From contig CACMIP010000007.1 in NCBI GenBank assembly GCA_902613795.1, positions 1 through 33,098 of the forward strand: a stretch of 33,098 bases of DNA. The letters run 5' to 3'. The stretch is from an uncultured OCS116 cluster bacterium (lineage in GTDB: Bacteria; Pseudomonadota; Alphaproteobacteria; Rhizobiales; TMED25). Below are positions 16,266 to 24,889 of this stretch, in pieces. How positions within the stretch are numbered: the first letter of the stretch is position 1; each line of letters opens with the position of its first letter. The notes beneath the pieces are model-generated. The model was not told the DNA's origin. It ran no database searches and worked only from the letters and a program-made list of their open reading frames with translations. A program made the translations under genes and the position numbers.

Positions 16266-19200
16266 TAAATTTTCCTAAGCTATCAATTATATCTATAGCT
16301 GATTCTGACATAGGGGTTTCTTTATCAAAGCATTTTACAAATAGAAGGTTATTTTTTTTTATTTGTGCAAAGCTATGATTTTTCGCAATCCAAGCAAATA
16401 GGTTATCTTGCTCTGCAAAACGCTTTTCATTGAAGGATATGTTTACTCCCGCTTTAGAGAATTCAACTTTACTTATATTCAGATTTTTGCATTTTAATTT
16501 GAGGGATAAAATCATCAATAGCTCACTCACCTCTTTTGGCAACATACCAAATCTATCTATCAACTCGTCCTTCATTTCATCAAGTTCGTTTTGTTGGCGA
16601 GACTCTGAAAGCCGCCGGTATATGCTCATTCTAGCTTTTATATCATTTATATAATCTTCTGGAATATAATAAGAATTATTTGTTTTAATAATGGGTGACC
16701 AATCTTTTTCTTCTGAGGGTTTATTTTTAATATTATTAATTTCATCCTCTAGCATTGTATTAAATAGCTCGATGCCGACATCTTTTATATGCCCTGATTG
16801 CTTGCTACCTAATAAATTACCTGCACCGCGTATGTCCAAATCGTGAGATGCGAGTATGAACCCCATACCTAAACTATCTAAATTTTGTAAAATTTGGAGC
16901 CTTGCTAGTGCATTCTTTGTAATATTACGGCGAGGTAGTGTTATGTATGCTGATGATTGAATTTTTGAACGGCCCACCCTACCCCTTATTTGATATATTT
17001 GGGATAAGCCAAAATTATGTGAGTTTGTAATTATGATCGTATTCGCATTTGGTATATCAAGACCTGATTGCACAATAGACGTTGCAATTATCAAGTCATA
17101 TTTATTTTCATAAAAATCATCCATTATCCTTCTTATTTCATCATTCTTCAGTTTTCCATGAGCAATTACATATTGTACCTCAGGGATATTTTTTTTGACA
17201 AAGTCTTCGATCTTTGAAATATCCTTTATCTTTGGACATATTATAAACGATTGACCATTTCTCTCTTTTTCCTTTAAAATTGCCCCTCTCACTAATGATG
17301 GCTCAAAGTAATTGACCGTTGTCCTGATTGGTAACCTACCCTCCGGTGGGCTAAAAATTAATGACATGTCGCGTATTCCATGGAGAGAAAGCTGCAAACT
17401 TCGTGGTATTGGAGTTGCAGACATTGATAATACGTGCGCCCTAAGAGAGTGCCGCTTGAGATACTCTTTCTGTTTAACACCAAAATTTTGCTCTTCATCT
17501 ATTACAATTAATCCTAAATTTTTAAATTTAATTTCATCGCTTAATAGTGCATGAGTACCAATAATTATGTCCGTTTTTCCATTATGTGTATTTTCTAAAA
17601 TTTCATTTCGCCTCCTTTTAGAGTCAAACCTACTTAAGCAATCAATATTTACTGAAAATTTCTTAAACCTGTCATTGAAGTTTTCAAAATGTTGTCTTGC
17701 AAGTAATGTCGTTGGGGCTAATACTATTACTTGATATCCGCTCGATGCTGTCAGAAAAGCAGCTCTAAGAGACAGCTCTGTTTTTCCAAAACCAACATCA
17801 CCGCATATTAGCCTGTCCATTGGGGTACCCTTTTTTAGGTCGTCTATGATATCATTCTCTGCTTTTTCCTGATCGGTTGTTTCAGAGTATGGAAAGTGGG
17901 ATATAAATTCATTATACCTGCTATCGGGAGTAATAATAGGTGCCGCTGACATTTTTCTCTTTGCTTCGAGATTTATTAATTCAAATGCTATCTCTTTTAT
18001 TCTGTCTTTTGCTTTAGCTTTTCTGTACTGCCAACTCGCTGCACCTAATTTATCAAGCTCGATACTATCATTATTAGAATGGGAATATAATGATAGCAAA
18101 TCAATATTCTCGACAGGAAGATGAACCTTATCATCACCCCTATATTTTAACTCTAGGCAATCATACGTAACTGAATTTGTTGTAATTTTTTTTAAACTTT
18201 CAAATTTACCAATTCCATAATCTCTGTGAACAATAAAATCTCCTACATTAAGTGAGGTAATTTCTTTTAGGTAGTTTATAGATTTCTTTTTATTTTGATT
18301 TTTAACATTACTCTTGATATTGAATATTTTATCATACGACAGGTAGAGAAAATCATTGGTAATAATATTTCCTACTTCGATTTTGTTTGTTATGTATATG
18401 TTGCTATTTCCATTAATTCCGTCCTGATTATCTATTATTTTTACTTCATCAAATTTTGGGGCAACGTTCGTAATATAGGATGCTGCATTTTTTGTATTTT
18501 GCGCAGTAATTAATATTGGAAATTTTTTTCTGTACCTACTGATAATACTTACAATATTTTTTTGTTTTTTTTCAATTCCAACATTTCCCACAAGATCGCT
18601 GTCATCAATTGAGTCAATGCTTGCATCAAAAAAAACATAGTTTTCAATATTATTAATATTTGGGTTTTGTGATGTTGAAAGAACAAGAATTTTATTTTTT
18701 AATATTTTATTTAACTCACTTGTGCTCAGGTAAAGTTCATGCGGGTTCAATGGCTTCATCATATCCTTTACAAACTCATCGCTTTCATTCAAATTTGATT
18801 TATATGCATAAACCTCACTTATGCTTTTCATAGCTAGATCTGCTTCAAACGTAGCAGTCTCAGAAATGGCAATTCGCGAATTTGGAACAATGGAAGTAAT
18901 CGCATCTAGTTTTTCAAAAAAAAGTGGTAAATATTGCTCTAAGCCATTTAGCCTTAGTCCTGATGTAACGCTTTCATATATATAGTCTTTTCCCTTTCTC
19001 TTAAAGTTATGAATATACGAACGTCGAAAATTATTTATATTATCTTCAAAGAAATATATCTCTGAAAATGGGTATATATTTATAGTTTTTACAGATTTAA
19101 TAGTTTTTTGATTTTGAAAATCAAAATATCGAATCGAGTCAATCCTATCACCAAAAAAATCTAATCTAATCGGGTAGTTATAATTTGGGCTAAATATATC

Positions 19201-19701
19201 AACAATACCACCCCGATTTGCATATGTTCCGACCTCAATTACATTATCAACCTTTTCATATCCTATTTTCTCAATGTATTCTATGAGATCTGAGTATATT
19301 ACATTTTCACCGATCTCAACCTTTCGTTCCTTGTATATTTCAAAATCTTGAATCCGTTGTAATAGACTGTTTATGGTTGTTATAAGTATAAATTTATAAT
19401 TGTTCTTAATATACTTTTTAAGCTTTATGATATTATTTATTCGTGAAGCTTTAATAGATCTTGATGGACCAAAATTGTCATAAAAGGGACAATCCCACTC
19501 GCTTAATTTTACAACTTTTACAGTCTTATTGATAAATTTTATTGATGAATAACACTGATTAACTTCATCATTAGAATTAACTATATAAATTAAATTTTCA
19601 TTATTATTATTATTATGATATTGCAAGAGGGCAAGCGTTTGAGAGCTACGCGGCGCACCTTTTATGCAAATATTTTTATGCAATTCATCAGCTGAGAACA
19701 T
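16252..19701 (-). CDS. mfd: Transcription-repair coupling factor Mfd
   Basis: The 1149-residue length is essentially that of E. coli Mfd. The order of parts is as expected: UvrB-homology N-terminal region; an RNA-polymerase-interacting domain with FIVHRDYGIGKF near residue 490; and a RecG-like helicase with Walker A GDVGFGKTEL near 630, DEEQ in the DEAD-box position, SATPIPR, and TRG-type motifs including IRGRVGRS. Mfd displaces stalled RNA polymerase from DNA lesions and recruits UvrA. Its start overlaps the end of sdhE by 14 nt, so the two are cotranscribed. Its end overlaps the convergent peptide-binding protein gene by 14 nt. The protein is unusually rich in N, K and I, as expected for an AT-rich genome. 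Confidence 0.97.
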   Translation of the reverse strand: MFSADELHKNICIKGAPRSSQTLALLQYHNNNNNENLIYIVNSNDEVNQCYSSIKFINKTVKVVKLSEWDCPFYDNFGPSRSIKASRINNIIKLKKYIKNNYKFILITTINSLLQRIQDFEIYKERKVEIGENVIYSDLIEYIEKIGYEKVDNVIEVGTYANRGGIVDIFSPNYNYPIRLDFFGDRIDSIRYFDFQNQKTIKSVKTINIYPFSEIYFFEDNINNFRRSYIHNFKRKGKDYIYESVTSGLRLNGLEQYLPLFFEKLDAITSIVPNSRIAISETATFEADLAMKSISEVYAYKSNLNESDEFVKDMMKPLNPHELYLSTSELNKILKNKILVLSTSQNPNINNIENYVFFDASIDSIDDSDLVGNVGIEKKQKNIVSIISRYRKKFPILITAQNTKNAASYITNVAPKFDEVKIIDNQDGINGNSNIYITNKIEVGNIITNDFLYLSYDKIFNIKSNVKNQNKKKSINYLKEITSLNVGDFIVHRDYGIGKFESLKKITTNSVTYDCLELKYRGDDKVHLPVENIDLLSLYSHSNNDSIELDKLGAASWQYRKAKAKDRIKEIAFELINLEAKRKMSAAPIITPDSRYNEFISHFPYSETTDQEKAENDIIDDLKKGTPMDRLICGDVGFGKTELSLRAAFLTASSGYQVIVLAPTTLLARQHFENFNDRFKKFSVNIDCLSRFDSKRRRNEILENTHNGKTDIIIGTHALLSDEIKFKNLGLIVIDEEQNFGVKQKEYLKRHSLRAHVLSMSATPIPRSLQLSLHGIRDMSLIFSPPEGRLPIRTTVNYFEPSLVRGAILKEKERNGQSFIICPKIKDISKIEDFVKKNIPEVQYVIAHGKLKNDEIRRIMDDFYENKYDLIIATSIVQSGLDIPNANTIIITNSHNFGLSQIYQIRGRVGRSKIQSSAYITLPRRNITKNALARLQILQNLDSLGMGFILASHDLDIRGAGNLLGSKQSGHIKDVGIELFNTMLEDEINNIKNKPSEEKDWSPIIKTNNSYYIPEDYINDIKARMSIYRRLSESRQQNELDEMKDELIDRFGMLPKEVSELLMILSLKLKCKNLNISKVEFSKAGVNISFNEKRFAEQDNLFAWIAKNHSFAQIKKNNLLFVKCFDKETPMSESAIDIIDSLGKFITHH

Positions 19702-19960
19702 TAATTTGATTTACTTTAAGATATTCCCTAATTTTAATTATAATATCAATTAAAGACTTATCATTTGGAACTTCAAACTTGACAATCCATTTGTAGATGT
19801 CAGGGTCTTCTGAATTTAATAGTGCCTCAAACTCAGCTATCTCATCTTCTGACATTTGGTTAATATTATCCGAAATAAAATTACCAAGTATTAGGTCCAG
19901 TTCTTTTGTACCTCTGTGCCAAGATCTGTAGATTAGTCTATTTTGAAATTCGTTTTTCAT
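19688..19960 (-). CDS. sdhE: SdhE flavinylation factor (succinate dehydrogenase assembly)
   Basis: The 90-residue protein has the conserved RSWHRGTKELD motif at residues 12-22. Its RGxxE core is needed for covalent attachment of FAD to the flavoprotein subunit of succinate dehydrogenase. LLNSEDPDIYKWI at about 47-59 is also typical of the family. The size matches SdhE/DUF339 proteins. It lies divergent from recG with a 67-bp gap and overlaps mfd by 14 nt. This recG/sdhE/mfd arrangement is common in alphaproteobacteria. Confidence 0.93.
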   Translation of the reverse strand: MKNEFQNRLIYRSWHRGTKELDLILGNFISDNINQMSEDEIAEFEALLNSEDPDIYKWIVKFEVPNDKSLIDIIIKIREYLKVNQINVLS

Positions 19961-20027
19961 AAAAATTAAAATAATATTAGCGTACTTAATAAGTTATGTC
20001 TCATTTGCAAAAATTACAATTTTTATT

Positions 20028-22112
20028 ATGGAAAATCATGTAATTAATGGATTATTCACAGACTTGTCAATCATCAAAGGCGTTGGCGAGCAAAGCTATA
20101 ATAAGTACTGCAGATTACTAGGAAAAGAGAGAGTTCGCATAATCGACCTGTTATGGCATTTTCCAAACAAGATAGTCCAGAGGAATAATATAACAAAAAT
20201 TAGAGATCTCAAGGGCGGTGAGATTCAAACAGTTTGTGGTAAAATAGAGAAACACAAGAAGGGCTTCAGAAACGCACCCCATCAATTTGATATTTATGAT
20301 GGCACCGGAATCTTAAATCTTATTTACTTTAAGTTACCTTTTTATATGGAGTCAAAGTTAAAGGTTGGGGATACAAAGTATATTTCAGGTAAAGTAAAAG
20401 AGATTGGTTCAAAGAAACAAATTGCTCATCCTGATTTAATGCTGTCATACGATGAATTTTCAACTCAAAGAGAATTTGAGCCGCTATATTCACTTACTGC
20501 CGGTTTATCAAATAAGCAAATCATACAAACAATAGATAATATATTTCAGTTTATAGATAAAATGGAACCCTTCGTAGATTGGCACAGTGAGTCTTTTCTA
20601 AATAAAAATGGATGGAAAGGAATTATTGAAACCTTTAGAGACATTCACATACCAAATAAAGATTATTTTAATGCAACTAACGATGAAAACCCAATAAGGA
20701 GGCTAGCCTACGATGAAGTGCTTATAAATCAGATTAAAATTGAACACATAAGAAGACTACGTATGAAATCGAATGGTATAGTAATGTCTAGCGAAAATCC
20801 AATTATTGATAAATTAAAAAGCGCGCTTCCTTTCAAGCTTTCGGAGTCTCAAAATATAGCGATAAATCAAATATATGCTGATATGTCAAAACCAAATCAA
20901 ATGATTAGACTCCTGCAAGGTGATGTTGGAAGCGGTAAAACGATGGTATCTTTTTTCTCAGGATTGAAATGTATTTTTTCTGGTTACCAATTCGCACTAA
21001 TGTCACCTACAGAAATACTTGCAAAACAGCACTACGAGAATTTCAAAAAATTTATATTGGGCTCAAATATCAAATGTTGTCTATTAACCTCAAGCACGAC
21101 TACAGATGAACGAAAAGATATATTAGAAAAAATCAGAAATGGTAATGTGCAAGCCATCATTGGAACACACTCGCTATTCCAGGAGAATATTAGATATAGC
21201 AGCCTTGGCTTGGTAGTTATAGATGAGCAACACAGATTTGGGCTTCACCAAAGACTATCATTACAAAGAAAATCGGTGGCAGGTAAAGCTGACTTGTTAT
21301 TGATGACTGCGACACCAATACCAAGAACACTAATTCAAATAAAATATGGTGATATTGATTTATCTGAGCTTAAAAACCTACCAAACAAGAAAGAGGTCAA
21401 AACCACCATTATATCTATATCAAAAGTCACAACCATGATAGATAAGCTAAACTATATCTGTAATAGCAAAAATAAAGTTTTTTGGGTATGTCCCCAGATT
21501 CAATCCAACGAGAATAATATGTCAGTAAACGATCGCTATGATTTTTTGAAGCAAAATATGAAACATAACATTTCAATTGTTCATGGAAAGATGACAGAGA
21601 AAGATCGCGATATTCAAATGAATGACTTTCTTGAGGACAGAACCAATATACTTGTAGCAACATCTGTTATTGAAGTTGGTATTGATATTAAAGCTGCAAA
21701 TATTATTGTAATTGAGAATGCAAATAATTTTGGTTTAAGCCAAATACATCAATTAAGAGGCCGTGTTGGGAGAAATGATCAAGAATCATGGTGTATATTA
21801 TTACATGATAACACTCTCAATGAAGTTTCTAAAAATCGTCTGAAAATTATTAAAGAAAGTAGTGATGGATATCAAATTGCAAGAGAGGATATGCTATTAC
21901 GAGGCTATGGTGACATATTTGGATACCGGCAATCCGGGTTTAGAGATTTTAAGGCATTAAATGAAACTCTAATTAGCGAAATCGGTAAGAAGGCAGAAGA
22001 TGACAGCAAGCGCATTCTTGATAGAATATTAAACAACATGGAACAGAAATCAAGATACAAAAGGTTATTTGATTTCTACGAAGCGCACGAATATAAATAT
22101 ATAATAAGTTAG
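20028..22112 (+). CDS. recG: ATP-dependent DNA helicase RecG
   Basis: At 694 residues this matches RecG of E. coli almost exactly. The N-terminal wedge domain contains an OB fold (about 60-150) for branched DNA. The helicase part has Walker A QGDVGSGKTM near residue 297, DEQHRFGLHQR (motif II), ATPIPRTL (motif III) and HQLRGRVGRN (motif VI). The C-terminal GYGDIFGYRQSG is a RecG hallmark. RecG remodels stalled replication forks and Holliday junctions. It is transcribed away from sdhE-mfd and ends 4 nt before the end of the convergent DUF502 gene. No clear ribosome-binding site precedes the ATG. Confidence 0.97.
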   Translation: MENHVINGLFTDLSIIKGVGEQSYNKYCRLLGKERVRIIDLLWHFPNKIVQRNNITKIRDLKGGEIQTVCGKIEKHKKGFRNAPHQFDIYDGTGILNLIYFKLPFYMESKLKVGDTKYISGKVKEIGSKKQIAHPDLMLSYDEFSTQREFEPLYSLTAGLSNKQIIQTIDNIFQFIDKMEPFVDWHSESFLNKNGWKGIIETFRDIHIPNKDYFNATNDENPIRRLAYDEVLINQIKIEHIRRLRMKSNGIVMSSENPIIDKLKSALPFKLSESQNIAINQIYADMSKPNQMIRLLQGDVGSGKTMVSFFSGLKCIFSGYQFALMSPTEILAKQHYENFKKFILGSNIKCCLLTSSTTTDERKDILEKIRNGNVQAIIGTHSLFQENIRYSSLGLVVIDEQHRFGLHQRLSLQRKSVAGKADLLLMTATPIPRTLIQIKYGDIDLSELKNLPNKKEVKTTIISISKVTTMIDKLNYICNSKNKVFWVCPQIQSNENNMSVNDRYDFLKQNMKHNISIVHGKMTEKDRDIQMNDFLEDRTNILVATSVIEVGIDIKAANIIVIENANNFGLSQIHQLRGRVGRNDQESWCILLHDNTLNEVSKNRLKIIKESSDGYQIAREDMLLRGYGDIFGYRQSGFRDFKALNETLISEIGKKAEDDSKRILDRILNNMEQKSRYKRLFDFYEAHEYKYIIS

Positions 22113-22116
22113 GTGA

Positions 22117-22728
22117 TCAATCAGGATTAACTAGACCGGCTGATATAATTAATTTTGCAGCATCCTCAACTGACATATCAAGGATCTTGACATCTTTTTC
22201 TGGCAAGAATAATAGAAATCCTGATGTTGGATTCGGAGTTGTTGGTAAAAAAACTGACAAATACACCTCGTTATCTTTTGATATTTTTTTTAGTAACTCA
22301 CCTTTTGTATCAGTAGATACAAAGCAAACGGAATGAACACCTTTTCTGGGGTATTCAATAACCGCAGCCTTTGAAAAATTTCTTCCATCTTCAGAAAAAA
22401 CTGTCTCAAAAATTTGCTTTAAACCTTTGTATATACTTCTCAAAACAGGTGTTTTATTTAGCAAAGACTCACCAAATCTTAAAAAACCCGTACCAAGAAA
22501 ATTAGCCGCAAGAAAACCAAAAAATGTCAGAAGGATGAAGCCGATAATGAGCCCAACTCCAGGAATTGAGAAAGGTAAAAGATTTTCAGGTAAGAATTTA
22601 TTCGGTAATAAAGGTGTAAAAATTGCATCAATTTTATTTATAAACCACCACCCGACAGCAAGAGTAATAGCAACAGGAGCAGACACCACAAGACCAGTTA
22701 AAAAATATGAACGAATTTTCTTTATCAT
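22117..22728 (-). CDS. DUF502 membrane protein
   Basis: The 203-residue protein has two transmembrane helices, at about 9-30 (FLTGLVVSAPVAITLAVGWW) and about 53-77 (IPGVGLIIGFILLTFFGFLAA). They are followed by the family segments TPVLRSIYKGLKQIFETV (about 94-111) and FLPTTPNPTSGFLLFLP (about 159-175). DUF502 proteins are widespread inner-membrane proteins of unknown function and are often near recG in alphaproteobacteria, as here. The gene follows the SPOR/TPR gene by 15 nt on the same strand. Confidence 0.9.
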   Translation of the reverse strand: MIKKIRSYFLTGLVVSAPVAITLAVGWWFINKIDAIFTPLLPNKFLPENLLPFSIPGVGLIIGFILLTFFGFLAANFLGTGFLRFGESLLNKTPVLRSIYKGLKQIFETVFSEDGRNFSKAAVIEYPRKGVHSVCFVSTDTKGELLKKISKDNEVYLSVFLPTTPNPTSGFLLFLPEKDVKILDMSVEDAAKLIISAGLVNPD

Positions 22729-22743
22729 TATCTACAACCTAGC

Positions 22744-23799
22744 TTACTTCACGCTCTCAACAGTAAAGGAATAATTATTCTTTGTTAAACTTTCAGCTAT
22801 TTTATCCATCCTCGATTTGTTTGCAAAAGGTCCTATAATAATATCAAATACCTTTGAACCATCATTTTGAATTTTTTCAATCAACTGAGGCCTAATTCCA
22901 CTCAGGGCTCTAAAATTATCATTGACTACCCTATTTATTTTAACTTTAGCAGAGGATAAGTCTAGACCTTTGCTGATAAGAATGTAATTAACTTGTTCAT
23001 TATATATTCTATCGACATTTTCTTTTATTTCTGAATTTTCGTTTTGGATAATTTCAAAACGCTCTGCGTCCTCTTGCTTAAGCACCCTATTTTCTTTTTC
23101 TTTGCTTGGGTCAATGGTTTGCGCAGCGCTTAGGTCAACAATATCTCTTGCTTTGGAGCCTTCACTTATATCTGAGGTATCTTCAGAGTCAAAGTTTAGA
23201 ATATTGTTATATAAATCAGTATCTCTTAAAACATAATTATTATCAGGAATATCTGGGACCTCTATCTCTTCTCTGCCAAAAAAATTATCAACATTTAGAG
23301 AAAATCTATTTTTAATATTATTTATTTTATTCTCAACAGCAATATCCTCGATATTTTTAGCATCTAATTTTTCTTCGATTTCATCAATTTTTGATAACTT
23401 CTCTATGGAGTTTTCATCTTTTATTGCCAGTTCCTCTTGTCCAATTTTGGAACGCGCCAAAGACCTTGTTTCCAATGCTATGATCTTTTCATCATCGGTT
23501 AGCAGGTCGAGCCAAAGAGAATTTGTAATATCTGTAATTGCGGCAATATAGTTATTAGACTCATAATTTGAGAGCCCCCTGTAGAAAAATGAGCGTGTCA
23601 GAAGAACATCATCAAGACCACCGGACTTTATCAAATCATCTAAGATTGAAATCGAGAGTTCATACTCCTCGTTAGAATATAAATCAATAGATTTTTCAAG
23701 ATCATCTATGTAAACACTCGAGGCGGCGTCCTTGGGATTGTAATTAACGATTAAGAATATATAAAAAAGGAATGTCAGTATTTTTTTTGATATTTTCAT
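22744..23799 (-). CDS. Exported TPR protein with probable C-terminal SPOR domain
   Basis: The 351-residue protein starts with a signal peptide or anchor (about 1-27). Residues 30-130 look like TPR helices (IDLYSNEEYELSISILDDL, RSFFYRGLSNYESNNYIAAI). A long charged, low-complexity middle follows (about 130-265). Residues 270-350 resemble a SPOR domain: YILISKGLDLSSAKVKINRV, then DIIIGPFANKSRMDKIAESL. SPOR domains bind denuded peptidoglycan at division sites, so a role in envelope or division is inferred rather than shown. It is transcribed with the DUF502 gene and divergent from the CPBP-family gene. Confidence 0.65.
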   Translation of the reverse strand: MKISKKILTFLFYIFLIVNYNPKDAASSVYIDDLEKSIDLYSNEEYELSISILDDLIKSGGLDDVLLTRSFFYRGLSNYESNNYIAAITDITNSLWLDLLTDDEKIIALETRSLARSKIGQEELAIKDENSIEKLSKIDEIEEKLDAKNIEDIAVENKINNIKNRFSLNVDNFFGREEIEVPDIPDNNYVLRDTDLYNNILNFDSEDTSDISEGSKARDIVDLSAAQTIDPSKEKENRVLKQEDAERFEIIQNENSEIKENVDRIYNEQVNYILISKGLDLSSAKVKINRVVNDNFRALSGIRPQLIEKIQNDGSKVFDIIIGPFANKSRMDKIAESLTKNNYSFTVESVK

Positions 23800-23892
23800 A
23801 TGTTACTAGATAATGAAATTAACAGATATTGCTTGAATATAAATTATATTTTAATAGAACAATATTTAATAAAACATTTATTAAGTTAAAAA

Positions 23893-24549
23893 ATGAAAAA
23901 AATCTTATTAAATAGAAAATACAAGCTTTTCGAATTGCTAATAATTGGCCTATTTATCCCAACCCTTGTTCTATTATATCGTTTAGCAGAAAATGTAATT
24001 TTGATCTTGTGGTTAATCACTATATATGGAGGTTCTATTTATATAAAATATCTCAACAGAGCTAATCTCAAAGAAATACTAAATTTTCATGCTTTCACGA
24101 AGAAAAATATTAATATCATACTAATACGGTGGATGTTACTAACAATTGTGATCTACTTGATAACTTTTTATTTTTATAATGATAAATTATTTACAATACA
24201 AAAGCAGAATCCCTATTTTTTGATTGTTATCTTTTTTGTTTATCCAATCCTATCGGCGCTGCCGCAAGAATTTATATTCACCACCTTCTTTTTTAGTAGA
24301 TATGCAGACATAATACCTGAAAAACTTCAAATCTTGACGAGTGCAATAATATTTACCTACGCTCATGTCCTTTTCATAAATTTCATTGCTCCATTTTTAT
24401 CGTTATTTGGTGGGCTAATATTTGCAAACACATACAAAAAAACAAATTCACTTGCCCTTGTCACGTTTGAGCATTCTTTATATGGAAATTCATTATTTTT
24501 TATGGGTCTTGGTTACTATTTTTGGGGTGGCTCTGTTGCTATTACATAA
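23893..24549 (+). CDS. CPBP-family intramembrane protein, degenerate protease motif
   Basis: The 218-residue protein has about six to seven hydrophobic segments. It shows the three-motif pattern of CPBP/Abi (CAAX-protease-like) proteins: PQEFIFTTFFF near 124-134, FTYAHVLF with H158, and FEHSLYGN with H194. The first motif is normally EExxxR. Here it reads Q125-E126 with threonine at the arginine position (T130). Both membrane histidines are kept. Active family members cleave prenylated or other membrane peptides; with the altered motif activity is uncertain. It ends in an 8-nt convergent overlap with the DUF4359-like gene. Confidence 0.7.
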   Translation: MKKILLNRKYKLFELLIIGLFIPTLVLLYRLAENVILILWLITIYGGSIYIKYLNRANLKEILNFHAFTKKNINIILIRWMLLTIVIYLITFYFYNDKLFTIQKQNPYFLIVIFFVYPILSALPQEFIFTTFFFSRYADIIPEKLQILTSAIIFTYAHVLFINFIAPFLSLFGGLIFANTYKKTNSLALVTFEHSLYGNSLFFMGLGYYFWGGSVAIT

Positions 24550-24889
24550 AATTTTGATTGACGCCACTTATTGGAATGAATTTATTAAATGCACCTATTA
24601 TAATTATATCGTCAGCATTATAACCAAACGTTCGTAAAACGGACGCATCTAACCTAAATCTGGATAAGATAATATAATTATCATGTTTTATAATATTATT
24701 ATTTGATTGCAAGATTAGAAATGAAATACCGGATGCTAGATTAGCTGTATCATTATCTTCGCTGATTTGCAAAACGTAATCTCTTATATAACTTGAAATA
24801 TATTGGTCAAAATCACTTTTTGATGGATTGGTTATGGATAATACTAGAAAAATAAATAGGCCCAAACCATATATAAAAAATTTTTTCAT
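24542..24889 (-). CDS. Small exported protein, DUF4359-like
   Basis: The 115-residue protein has a signal peptide (about 1-19) followed directly by TNPSKSDFDQY. Its C-terminal half has NYIILSRF and IIIGAFNKFIPI. This arrangement (TNPS-x-aromatic after the signal, NY-x2-S mid-protein, a G-x-F near the end) resembles the DUF4359 family of small exported proteins of unknown function. I am only moderately sure of the family. The ATG overlaps the stop of the upstream amidohydrolase gene by 4 nt, so it is the second gene of that operon. GAAGG sits directly against the ATG. Confidence 0.6.
   Translation of the reverse strand: MKKFFIYGLGLFIFLVLSITNPSKSDFDQYISSYIRDYVLQISEDNDTANLASGISFLILQSNNNIIKHDNYIILSRFRLDASVLRTFGYNADDIIIIGAFNKFIPISGVNQNFM

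Noticed and set aside
22427-22774. A 115-codon plus-strand frame with basic residues
   Set aside because: It is antisense to the DUF502 gene, whose membrane segments and family motifs are clear.
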